A stretch of 64,000 nt of DNA from Flavobacterium sangjuense (GTDB lineage: Bacteria > Bacteroidota > Bacteroidia > Flavobacteriales > Flavobacteriaceae): NCBI RefSeq assembly GCF_004797125.1, contig NZ_CP038810.1, positions 1,240,001-1,304,000 on the forward strand, written 5' to 3'. The notes beneath the pieces are model-generated. The model did no database searches. It had not been told where the DNA came from and worked only from the letters and a program-made list of their open reading frames with translations. Shown here piece by piece: positions 9,492-16,841 of the stretch. Position numbers and translations under genes: made by a program. How positions within the stretch are numbered: the first letter of the stretch is position 1; each line of letters opens with the position of its first letter.

Positions 9492-10775
9492 ATGACCATT
9501 CAGAATATCCATGATTTATTTTTAAAGTGCAGCAAAGTCTCAATTGATACTAGGAAGATTGAGCCAAACTCTTTTTTTGTTGCTATTAAAGGCGAACGCT
9601 TTGATGCCAATACTTTTGCCAAAGAAGCATTAGAAAAAGGAGCAAGTTATGTAGTCATTGATAACGTCGACTATTATATTGATGACAGAACTATTTTGGT
9701 AAATGATAGTTTGGAAACACTTCAGGCCTTAGCCAAATTTCACAGACAATTTCTAAATATTCCCATTATTGGATTAACAGGAAGTAACGGAAAAACAACC
9801 ACTAAAGAATTAATTAATGTGGTGCTTTCCAAAAAATTCAACACAAAAGCAACCGTTGGGAATTTAAACAATCACATTGGTGTTCCGCTAACGTTATTGT
9901 CATTCACTGCTGAAACAAAAATCGGAATTGTAGAAATGGGTGCCAATCACCAAAAAGAAATCGAATTTCTATGTGAAATTGCCCAGCCGAATTATGGTTA
10001 TATTACCAATTTTGGGAAAGCACATCTTGAAGGTTTTGGTGGAGTAGAAGGCGTAATAAAAGGAAAAAGCGAAATGTATGCTTATCTCAAAGCAAACGAC
10101 AAATCGGTATTTGTAAATCTTGATGACGAAATCCAAAATCAAAAGACCGTAGATTTTAACAGAATTACGTTTAGTCAAAAAGATAAAAGCGCTACTGTTT
10201 TTATAGAAAGCGTTACCGCCAATCCATTTGTTAAAATCAATACAGCAGGAATTGAAATAAGTTCTCATTTAATTGGGCTTTACAATGCTAATAATATCAA
10301 TGCTGCGATTACTATAGGAAATCATTTCGGCGTTCCGGAAAGCGATATAAAGGATGCGATTGAAAGTTATATTCCTGAAAACAATCGTTCCCAACTTTTG
10401 ACAAAAGGAACTAACGAAATCATATTAGATGCTTACAATGCGAATCCGAGTAGCATGATGGTGGCGTTGGAGAATTTTATTCAATTGGACAAGACGAATA
10501 AGTGTATCATCATTGGAGATATGTATGAGCTTGGAGAAGAAAGTCTGGCAGAGCATAAAGCTATAGTCAATTTTTTGAATCAAAATGGTTCTTTTGAATG
10601 TCACTTTGTTGGTAAAGACTTTTTTGCAAATAGTATTCAAAAAGCGAACTTCCATTTTTATAATGCATTCGAAGACTTTACTCAATATCTTTCAACAGTA
10701 AAATTGGAAAACAAAACACTTCTTATAAAAGGTTCCAGAGGAATGGCTTTAGAGCGTACGTTGGACTATTTATAA
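9492..10775 (+). CDS. murF: UDP-N-acetylmuramoyl-tripeptide--D-alanyl-D-alanine ligase
   Basis: The 427-residue enzyme adds D-Ala-D-Ala to the UDP-MurNAc-tripeptide in cytoplasmic peptidoglycan precursor synthesis. The Mur ligase ATP-binding motif TGSNGKTTTKE covers residues 96-106, the substrate-binding N-terminal domain precedes it, and EMGANHQKEI and DAYNANPSSM are further family signatures. It stands alone rather than in the mur/fts cluster, a common situation in this phylum. A weak hairpin at 10783-10801 follows the stop. Confidence 0.95.
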   Translation: MTIQNIHDLFLKCSKVSIDTRKIEPNSFFVAIKGERFDANTFAKEALEKGASYVVIDNVDYYIDDRTILVNDSLETLQALAKFHRQFLNIPIIGLTGSNGKTTTKELINVVLSKKFNTKATVGNLNNHIGVPLTLLSFTAETKIGIVEMGANHQKEIEFLCEIAQPNYGYITNFGKAHLEGFGGVEGVIKGKSEMYAYLKANDKSVFVNLDDEIQNQKTVDFNRITFSQKDKSATVFIESVTANPFVKINTAGIEISSHLIGLYNANNINAAITIGNHFGVPESDIKDAIESYIPENNRSQLLTKGTNEIILDAYNANPSSMMVALENFIQLDKTNKCIIIGDMYELGEESLAEHKAIVNFLNQNGSFECHFVGKDFFANSIQKANFHFYNAFEDFTQYLSTVKLENKTLLIKGSRGMALERTLDYL

Positions 10776-10782
10776 ACTTAAA

Positions 10783-10801
10783 ACTCCATAAAAAATGGAG
10801 T
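10783..10801 (+). terminator. Weak hairpin after murF
   Basis: ACTCCAT and ATGGAGT form a perfect 7-bp stem with a 5-nt A loop, 8 bp after the murF stop. There is no strong T run afterwards, so it may only be a partial terminator or an RNA-stabilising end. The rest of the stretch up to 10940 shows no gene. Confidence 0.35.
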
Positions 10802-10940
10802 AATTATCGTTTCATAATAGCAAGTTGATTTATTTCAGACTTATTAATTATTAAAATTTATGTCAAATAAATGAGGATAATTGATTAAAAAGCGGATTAA
10901 CTGTCATACATGCATTTTTTACAAAATTTTAGAATTTAAT

Positions 10941-10971
10941 TTGGTTAATCAAAAAATAATTCAGATGTTTG
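10941..10971 (+). promoter_or_regulatory. Candidate promoter of the sulfur operon
   Basis: TTG at 10941-10943 and GATGTTTG at 10964-10971 (7 of 8 to TAnnTTTG) are 20 bp apart. The predicted transcript would begin near 10977, about 16 nt before the first leader peptide. The sequence TTTGACAAATCAAA overlapping the 3' end of the -7 element is a small inverted repeat that could be an operator, but no regulator can be named. Confidence 0.45.
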
Positions 10972-10992
10972 ACAAATCAAAATAGAAGAAAA

Positions 10993-11061
10993 ATGAATTT
11001 AATGGTTTGCAATACATGTATGATGGTGTGTAGTTTTACACAGAGGTCTGCTATTGCATAA
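10993..11061 (+). CDS. Cysteine/methionine-rich leader peptide 1 of the sulfur operon
   Basis: This 22-codon frame starts at ATG 10993 and ends at TAA 11059-11061. It holds three Cys codons (11008, 11017, 11029) and four Met codons, with the core CMMVC at residues 9-13. A strong terminator follows 26 nt later. The sequence CAGAGGT at 11041-11047, within the last third of the frame, repeats part of the terminator's 3' arm and can therefore pair with its 5' arm. This is the layout of a ribosome-stalling attenuator: stalling at the Cys codons would leave 11041-11047 free to form an antiterminator. The function is inferred from the layout; the peptide has no recognisable homologue. Confidence 0.7.
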   Translation: MNLMVCNTCMMVCSFTQRSAIA

Positions 11062-11096
11062 TTTTAAATTTTAAAATATATACAATCAAACCTCTG
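11041..11096 (+). promoter_or_regulatory. Antiterminator pairing of attenuator 1
   Basis: CAGAGGT (11041-11047) is complementary over 7 bp to ACCTCTG (11090-11096), the 5' arm of terminator 1. The two structures are mutually exclusive. A ribosome with the third Cys codon (11029) in its A site would reach only to about 11041, leaving the segment free; a ribosome at the stop codon (11059) would cover it. Confidence 0.6.
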
Positions 11097-11119
11097 CAAA
11101 CCGCAGAGGTTTTTTTTTA
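11088..11119 (+). terminator. Terminator 1 (attenuator) of the sulfur operon
   Basis: AAACCTCTGC (11088-11097) and GCAGAGGTTT (11103-11112) form a perfect 10-bp stem with a 5-nt loop, followed by a T run to 11118. It sits before leader 2 and all sulfur genes, so it must be read through for the operon to be expressed. Confidence 0.92.
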
Positions 11120-11135
11120 ATAAAAAAATAATAAA

Positions 11136-11231
11136 ATGAATTCTCAAATTAATAAAATTATGATCTGTTGTTGTATGATGTGCTTGTGCGCACCTCCATG
11201 CTATTATCAAAAGCGAACGACCTTATCATAG
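11136..11231 (+). CDS. Cysteine-rich leader peptide 2 of the sulfur operon
   Basis: This 31-codon frame starts at ATG 11136 and ends at TAG 11229-11231. It carries six Cys codons (11166, 11169, 11172, 11181, 11187, 11199), with the core ICCCMMCLC. A terminator follows 18 nt after the stop. TATCAAAAG at 11205-11213, near the 3' end of the frame, can pair with the 5' arm of that terminator. The nine bases TGTATGATG are shared with leader 1 (11017-11025 and 11172-11180), so both encode C-M-M in the same codons. The likely role is sensing charged tRNA-Cys, and perhaps Met, through ribosome stalling. Confidence 0.75.
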   Translation: MNSQINKIMICCCMMCLCAPPCYYQKRTTLS

Positions 11232-11265
11232 TATAATTAATCCTATTGTAAAAGTCCTTTTGATA
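11205..11265 (+). promoter_or_regulatory. Antiterminator pairing of attenuator 2
   Basis: TATCAAAAG (11205-11213, inside leader 2) is complementary over 9 bp to CTTTTGATA (11257-11265), which contains part of the terminator 2 5' arm. As in attenuator 1, the free segment resembles the terminator's 3' arm (TCAAAGG at 11272-11278). A ribosome held at the CCC cluster (11166-11174) would leave it exposed. Confidence 0.6.
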
Positions 11266-11290
11266 TAAAATTCAAAGGGACTTTTTTGTT
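11250..11290 (+). terminator. Terminator 2 (attenuator) of the sulfur operon
   Basis: Arms 11250-11263 and 11272-11285 form a 14-bp stem with a single G-T pair and an 8-nt AT loop, ending in a T run. It lies 31 bp before the cysH start codon, so it directly controls entry into the structural genes. Confidence 0.9.
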
Positions 11291-11320
11291 TTCAGTAAGT
11301 TATAAATTAAAATAAAAACA

Positions 11321-12016
11321 ATGCAAAATCAATTTTTAGAAAGTTTGGATGGTCAGATTAATATTGAAGAAAGCTTGAAGAATCTTTCCACGCAAGTAAG
11401 CGGAAAGATTGTTTTTTCTACAAGCTTTGGAATAGAAGATCAGGTATTGTCACATATTATATTTCAAAATAAAATTGAAAATATTGAAGTATTTACTTTG
11501 GACACAGGTAGACTTTTCCCGCAAACTTATGCTGTTTGGGACAAAACGCTTTTACAATACAAAGCAACTATTAAAGCTTACTATCCAAACAACGAAAAAG
11601 TAGAAAATTATGTTAATGGAAACGGAATAAATGCATTTTATAATTCGGTTGAATTGCGAAAAGAATGTTGTTTTATCCGAAAAGTTGAACCATTGACCAG
11701 AGCTTTAAAAGATGTTTCTATCTGGATTACCGGTTTGAGAGCAGAACAATCAGACAACCGAAGTGACTTAAAAAAAATAGAATGGGACGAAGAACGGCAA
11801 CTCTACAAATACAATCCATTATTAGATTGGACAACAGAAGAAGTCGTCAATTATCTTAAAAAACACGGAGTTCCTTATAATACACTCCACGATGAAAACT
11901 TTGTCAGTATTGGTTGTGCACCTTGCACCAGAGCTACACAACCGGGAGAAGATTTTAGAGCAGGACGATGGTGGTGGGAAGATAAATCAAAAAAAGAATG
12001 TGGATTACATCGATAA
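11321..12016 (+). CDS. cysH: Adenylylsulfate (APS) reductase, CysH family
   Basis: This 231-residue thioredoxin-dependent enzyme reduces activated sulfate to sulfite. It has the PP-loop fold (STSFGIEDQ, residues 33-41) and the catalytic C-terminal ECGLH (Cys227). It also carries the cysteine pairs CC (116-117) and CAPC (199-202) that bind a [4Fe-4S] cluster. In this family that cluster marks reductases that use APS rather than PAPS. This fits the operon, which has ATP sulfurylase but no APS kinase gene or CysC domain. The gene is the first one after the double attenuator, and cysD follows after 18 bp. Confidence 0.93.
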   Translation: MQNQFLESLDGQINIEESLKNLSTQVSGKIVFSTSFGIEDQVLSHIIFQNKIENIEVFTLDTGRLFPQTYAVWDKTLLQYKATIKAYYPNNEKVENYVNGNGINAFYNSVELRKECCFIRKVEPLTRALKDVSIWITGLRAEQSDNRSDLKKIEWDEERQLYKYNPLLDWTTEEVVNYLKKHGVPYNTLHDENFVSIGCAPCTRATQPGEDFRAGRWWWEDKSKKECGLHR

Positions 12017-12034
12017 TTAATTAAATAAAATGCA

Positions 12035-12940
12035 ATGTCAAATACAAATCATTATTTAGAACAGTTAGAAAACGAAGCAATCTATATTCTTCGGGAAACC
12101 GCAGCTCAATTTGAAAAACCTGCTCTTTTGTTTTCCGGAGGAAAAGATTCAATTGTCTTAGTTCATTTAGCATTAAAAGCGTTTAGACCTGGCAAATTTC
12201 CATTCCCATTGGTACATATTGACACGGGTCATAATTTTCCTGAAGCTATTGCCTTTAGAGATTATTTGGTAAATCAAATCGGAGAAGAATTGATTGTGGC
12301 ATCAGTTGAAGACAGTATTAAAAGGCACAATTTAAAAGAAACAACCGGTCGATTTCCATCAAGAAATTCACTTCAGACCTATGCTTTGTTAGAGATTATT
12401 CAGGAAAATGAGTTTGATGCCTGCATTGGTGGTGCTCGTAGAGATGAAGAAAAAGCAAGAGCAAAAGAACGAATATTTTCGGTTAGAGATGATTTTGGAC
12501 AATGGAATCCAAAGCTGCAACGCCCTGAATTGTGGGATATTTTGAATGGAAAGATACAAAAGGGAAATAATGTTCGTGTTTTTCCAATAAGCAATTGGAC
12601 TGAATTAGACGTTTGGAATTACATTCAAAAGAACAATATCGAGCTGCCAAACTTGTATTTCGCTCACGAAAGAGAATGCATAGTACATCATGATAAGTTA
12701 GTAGCAACCTCAAAGTTTATCCAACCATTAGAAGGAGATACTGTTGTTGTTGAAAAAGTTCGCTACCGAACCGTTGGCGATATGACTTGTACTGCTGCGG
12801 TTTTATCAAATGCCACCACCATTCAGGATATTATTGATGACATTATAATTACAAAAATTAGCGAAAGAGGACAAACCCGTTTAGACGATCAGCTTTCGGA
12901 AGCGGCAATGGAAGATAGAAAGAAACAAGGATATTTTTAA
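12035..12940 (+). CDS. cysD: Sulfate adenylyltransferase subunit 2
   Basis: This is the catalytic subunit of heterodimeric ATP sulfurylase, which makes APS from sulfate and ATP. The 301-residue protein shows the PP-loop motif LFSGGKDS (residues 32-39), the R-rich segment GGARRDEEKARAKERIFS and the C-terminal RKKQGYF typical of CysD. The start is the ATG at 12035; an overlapping ATG 5 bp earlier is in another frame. cysN begins 2 bp after the stop. Length is normal. Confidence 0.96.
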   Translation: MSNTNHYLEQLENEAIYILRETAAQFEKPALLFSGGKDSIVLVHLALKAFRPGKFPFPLVHIDTGHNFPEAIAFRDYLVNQIGEELIVASVEDSIKRHNLKETTGRFPSRNSLQTYALLEIIQENEFDACIGGARRDEEKARAKERIFSVRDDFGQWNPKLQRPELWDILNGKIQKGNNVRVFPISNWTELDVWNYIQKNNIELPNLYFAHERECIVHHDKLVATSKFIQPLEGDTVVVEKVRYRTVGDMTCTAAVLSNATTIQDIIDDIIITKISERGQTRLDDQLSEAAMEDRKKQGYF

Positions 12941-12942
12941 AA

Positions 12943-14184
12943 ATGCAAAACATGAACACACTAAGATTTATAACCGCAGGAAATGTTGATGATGGCAAAA
13001 GTACTCTGATTGGTCGACTACTATACGATTCTGATAGTATTCACACTGACCAATTGGGTATTTTACAAAAACAGACCAAACTAAAGAACGTTGATATTGA
13101 TTTATCATTGATTACCGATGGTCTTCGTGCGGAAAGAGAACAAGGAATTACGATAGATGTTGCCTATAAATATTTTGCTACCAAAAATAGAAAATTCATT
13201 ATAGCTGACGCGCCGGGACATGAGCAGTATACACGGAATATGATTACCGGAGCTTCCAATTCTGATGTGATTATTGTTTTGATAGATGCAAGAAAAGGTA
13301 TTACAGAACAAACGAAACGTCACGCCAGCATTGGTTCGTTGATGGGAATCAAAAAGATTATCGTCGCAGTAAATAAAATTGATTTGGTGAATTATTCGCA
13401 ATCCATATTTAAGCAAATTAAAGCCGACTTTGAAAAATTGAAATCGGAATTAAACTATAACGAAATCCACTATATTCCTCTAAGTGCGTTGGCTGGAGAT
13501 AACGTAGTAACCGTTTCAGAAAACACAAACTGGTACAATGGGCAACCATTATTAGCCATTTTGGAAAATATAAATCCGGATACTACCAAAAATTTAGATT
13601 CTCGTTTTCAGGTGCAGTTAGTTATACGTCCAAGAGATGAAGAAAATCACGATTATCGAGGTTATGCCGGTTTGGTATTGAGCGGGACATATAAAACCGG
13701 TGACACTGTAACCATACTTCCGGCTAATTTGGAAACTAAAATTGATAAAATTGAAAAAAACCTGCAAGAAGTAACTATTGCCGCTGCTGGTGATAATGTA
13801 GTGCTTCATTTTGAAAACAATATCGACATCAGTCGTGGCGATACCGTTGTTTTATCAAATAAACTACCAACAGAATCAAATCAAATTAAAACATGGATTT
13901 CTTGGTTAGACAATACGCCACTCCATTTAAATAAAACTTATTTGTTGCAACATCGATTTAGAAATGTTAGAGTAAAAGTGCAACAAATAGAACAAAAATG
14001 GAATGTTAACGATTGGAAATTCACACAATCGGATGAAATAAAGTTAAATGACATTGCTCAAATAACCATCAAAACAAGTCAGCCTTTATTTTTTGATTCT
14101 TTTGATGAAAACCCAAAAACGGGCAATGCAATTTTAATTGACGAAACCACTTATAATACTGTTGGATCCTTAATGTTTATATAA
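12943..14184 (+). CDS. cysN: Sulfate adenylyltransferase subunit 1 (GTPase)
   Basis: The 413-residue protein is an EF-Tu-like GTPase whose GTP hydrolysis drives APS formation by CysD. The Walker A motif GNVDDGKS lies at residues 13-20, followed by the switch region REQGITIDVAY, DAPGHEQYTRNM and NKIDLV. It lacks the C-terminal APS kinase domain found in CysNC fusions, which agrees with the APS-type reductase encoded by cysH. The cysteine biosynthesis gene for serine acetyltransferase starts 1 bp after its stop. Confidence 0.95.
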   Translation: MQNMNTLRFITAGNVDDGKSTLIGRLLYDSDSIHTDQLGILQKQTKLKNVDIDLSLITDGLRAEREQGITIDVAYKYFATKNRKFIIADAPGHEQYTRNMITGASNSDVIIVLIDARKGITEQTKRHASIGSLMGIKKIIVAVNKIDLVNYSQSIFKQIKADFEKLKSELNYNEIHYIPLSALAGDNVVTVSENTNWYNGQPLLAILENINPDTTKNLDSRFQVQLVIRPRDEENHDYRGYAGLVLSGTYKTGDTVTILPANLETKIDKIEKNLQEVTIAAAGDNVVLHFENNIDISRGDTVVLSNKLPTESNQIKTWISWLDNTPLHLNKTYLLQHRFRNVRVKVQQIEQKWNVNDWKFTQSDEIKLNDIAQITIKTSQPLFFDSFDENPKTGNAILIDETTYNTVGSLMFI

Positions 14185-14185
14185 T

Positions 14186-15001
14186 ATGTCATACACTATC
14201 TACATAAAAAATCAAGAACGGGCTAAAAGTCCCATTGATAAAAAACAAGTCGAGAATTGGGTTGATGAACTAATCAATTGGTTATTCGATATTAATCAGG
14301 AGTATAGTAATTATAGATTTTTTCAAAATAAAGAAAAACTAATTCATATACAATTGCAGGACATCCTGGCGAAAGTAGTTGAAGATACAGATGAAATTCT
14401 GGTGTGTTCTAATTACTTTTTTGATCAAATTGAACATTTGCATTATGTTCTCAATAACGATTTAGAAACAATTGTCAATTTTGATCCATCTGCAAAATCA
14501 AAAGAAGAAGTACTCATTGCCTATCCTGGTTTTTTTGCTATTACAGCGTATAGGATTGCAAATGTTTTTTGGAAGTTGAACATACCAATTCTTCCAAGAA
14601 TCATTTCGGAATATGTGCATAGCCGTACAGGAATAGACATGCATCCGGGTGCTGAAATAGGTGAAAATTTCTTTATCGACCACGGAACAGGAATAGTAAT
14701 AGGGGAAACGACTAAAATTGGCAATAATGTAAAGATTTATCAAGGTGTAACCTTGGGTGCATTATCGGTTTCAAAAGACAACGCTTCTGTAAAACGACAC
14801 CCAACTCTTGAAGACAATGTAACCATTTATGCTAATGCTACGATTCTTGGCGGAAATACCATAATTGGAGCAAATTCAGTAATAGGAGGTAATGTGTGGA
14901 TAACACAATCGATACCTCAAAATTCATTGGTGTATCATAAAAGTGAAATCGCAATAAAAAAGAAAAGTGATTTCCCTGAGCCTTTAAATTATGTAATATA
15001 A
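14186..15001 (+). CDS. cysE: Serine O-acetyltransferase
   Basis: The 271-residue protein makes O-acetylserine from serine and acetyl-CoA, the carbon acceptor for sulfide. The N-terminal half is helical. The C-terminal half is a left-handed beta-helix of hexapeptide repeats, with the family signatures DIHPGA-like DMHPGAEIGENFFIDHGTG (about residues 151-169) and GVTLG. It resembles the EpsC/CysE type that carries a long N-terminal domain. It lies 1 bp after cysN and 59 bp before cysteine synthase, so the operon supplies both the sulfur and the carbon half of cysteine. Confidence 0.93.
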   Translation: MSYTIYIKNQERAKSPIDKKQVENWVDELINWLFDINQEYSNYRFFQNKEKLIHIQLQDILAKVVEDTDEILVCSNYFFDQIEHLHYVLNNDLETIVNFDPSAKSKEEVLIAYPGFFAITAYRIANVFWKLNIPILPRIISEYVHSRTGIDMHPGAEIGENFFIDHGTGIVIGETTKIGNNVKIYQGVTLGALSVSKDNASVKRHPTLEDNVTIYANATILGGNTIIGANSVIGGNVWITQSIPQNSLVYHKSEIAIKKKSDFPEPLNYVI

Positions 15002-15060
15002 AATAAAGCCTGTTGTCAATAACCAAAAAATTAGGAAGTGAAACTTAAAAATAAAATAAA

Positions 15061-15972
15061 ATGAAAGCAAACAACATTCTGGAAACCATTGGAAATACAC
15101 CGGTAGTAAAAATTAACAGCCTTTACGGTGCCAATAAAAATGTATGGATTAAATTGGAAAGATCTAATCCGGGTAACAGCATCAAAGACAGAATTGCATT
15201 GTCAATGATTGAAGATGCGGAAGCAAAAGGGTTATTAAATCCGGATAGCGTAATTGTTGAACCTACTTCGGGAAATACAGGAATTGGTTTGGCATTGGTG
15301 GCAGCGGTAAAAGGCTATAAAGTGATTTTGGTAATGCCGGAATCCATGAGTGTGGAACGCCGAAAATTGATGGAAATCTACGGAGCAACATTCGATTTGA
15401 CACCACGTGAAAAAGGAATGAAAGGCGCTATTGAAAGAGCTGCCGAATTAGTAGCCCAAACGCCAAATGCATGGTCGCCGTCTCAATTTAACAATCCAGC
15501 CAATGTTACGGTACACAAAGAAACTACAGCACAGGAAATTTTAGCCGATTTTCCTAACGGATTGGATTATATCATCACTGGTGTTGGGACTGGAGGGCAT
15601 ATTTCGGGTGTGGCTGAAGTAGTAAAAGCCAAATTTCCGAATGTAAAAGTGATTGCGGTTGAACCCGAATTATCTCCGGTATTAAGTGGAGGCGCACCTT
15701 CTCCACATCCTATTCAAGGAATTGGCGCTGGTTTTGTTCCGGAAAATTATCACGGAAAATTTATCGACGAGGTCATTCAGGTTTCAAAAGACGAAGCCTT
15801 TGAATACACCAGAAGAATTGCCAAACAAGAAGGAATATTAGTGGGGATTTCAACAGGTGCTTCTTTAGCTGCCGTAGCCAAAAAAGTAGCCTCTTTACCT
15901 GATGAGGCAGTTGTTTTAACCTTTAACTATGATACAGGCGAACGTTATCTTTCGATTGAAGGATTGTTCTAA
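15061..15972 (+). CDS. cysK: Cysteine synthase (O-acetylserine sulfhydrylase)
   Basis: This 303-residue PLP enzyme joins sulfide and O-acetylserine to give cysteine. The PLP lysine is in GNSIKDRIA (Lys42), the substrate-binding loop in PTSGNTG (residues 68-74), and the glycine-rich phosphate loop in [10 protein letters not shown]. Length fits CysK/CysM. The sequence alone does not settle K versus M; the pairing with serine acetyltransferase favours CysK. The gap to cobA is 50 bp. Confidence 0.94.
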   Translation: MKANNILETIGNTPVVKINSLYGANKNVWIKLERSNPGNSIKDRIALSMIEDAEAKGLLNPDSVIVEPTSGNTGIGLALVAAVKGYKVILVMPESMSVERRKLMEIYGATFDLTPREKGMKGAIERAAELVAQTPNAWSPSQFNNPANVTVHKETTAQEILADFPNGLDYIITGVGTGGHISGVAEVVKAKFPNVKVIAVEPELSPVLSGGAPSPHPIQGIGAGFVPENYHGKFIDEVIQVSKDEAFEYTRRIAKQEGILVGISTGASLAAVAKKVASLPDEAVVLTFNYDTGERYLSIEGLF

Positions 15973-16022
15973 AAAGCAATACTATTTTATAAGTGAAATA
16001 GCCCCAACTTAAAAATAATAAT

Positions 16023-16841
16023 ATGATACAGAAGATAAAAACAGGAAAAGTAATTTTGGCTGGTGCCGGTCCGGGTGATCCCGATTTAATTAGCGTCAAG
16101 GCATTAAAATGCCTGCAAACGGCAGATGTGATATTAACAGATCGTCTGGTTTCTCCAATTTTAATCGAGGAAAATGCCAAAAAGGATGCTGTTGTAATTT
16201 ATGTTGGTAAACAATGTTCAAAAGGAATTCATACACCACAACAAGACATCAATGAGTTGATGGTGAAGTTTGCCCTTCAAAACAAATTGGTTTTACGATT
16301 AAAAGGTGGCGATTCCTGTTTGTTTTCTAACATTTTAGATGAATTAGAAGCATTAGTAGCCAACAACATTCGTTACGAAATCATTCCCGGAATTTCTGCA
16401 GCATTTGGTGCTGCGGCATACACTGGAATTCCATTAACAGCTAGAGGATTTTCCCGCGGTGTCCGATTTTTAACATTGTATGATTTAAAAAATGTTACTA
16501 AAAATCAGTGGACAGATTGGTCAGAAACCGAAGATACCTTGGTGTTTTACATGTCAGGACAAAAGCTTTCTACTTTAACTAACTATTTATTAGATAATCA
16601 TATTAGTCATAATAAAGGTATAGCAGTTGTGCAACAAGCAACTACTCCAAATCAAAAAACGCAAATTTTCAGTTTTGCGGCACTTTCAAAAAAGAACCTG
16701 CCTGACTTTGAATTTGTGCCAACACTAATTATCATTGGAAATGTAGTGAATCTTCATCAACAATATAATTGGTTTAAAGAAAGTAATGCTAAAGATTCCT
16801 ATTTCGATAATCATAAAACAATATACCAAGATGCTGTCTGA
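16023..16841 (+). CDS. cobA: Uroporphyrinogen-III C-methyltransferase
   Basis: This SAM-dependent enzyme of 272 residues methylates uroporphyrinogen III to precorrin-2, the first step towards siroheme, the cofactor of the sulfite reductase encoded just downstream. Motifs include LAGAGPGDPDLISVKAL (from residue 12), LRLKGGDSCLF and GISAAFGAAAYTGIPLTARG. The oxidase/chelatase step is probably provided by the N-terminal domain of the fusion at 23464. Its last 11 bp overlap the flavoprotein gene. Confidence 0.93.
   Translation: MIQKIKTGKVILAGAGPGDPDLISVKALKCLQTADVILTDRLVSPILIEENAKKDAVVIYVGKQCSKGIHTPQQDINELMVKFALQNKLVLRLKGGDSCLFSNILDELEALVANNIRYEIIPGISAAFGAAAYTGIPLTARGFSRGVRFLTLYDLKNVTKNQWTDWSETEDTLVFYMSGQKLSTLTNYLLDNHISHNKGIAVVQQATTPNQKTQIFSFAALSKKNLPDFEFVPTLIIIGNVVNLHQQYNWFKESNAKDSYFDNHKTIYQDAV

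Noticed and set aside
10776..11320. A SAM or other known riboswitch before the sulfur operon
   Set aside because: No conserved riboswitch core is recognisable, while two complete leader-peptide/terminator units explain the structure.
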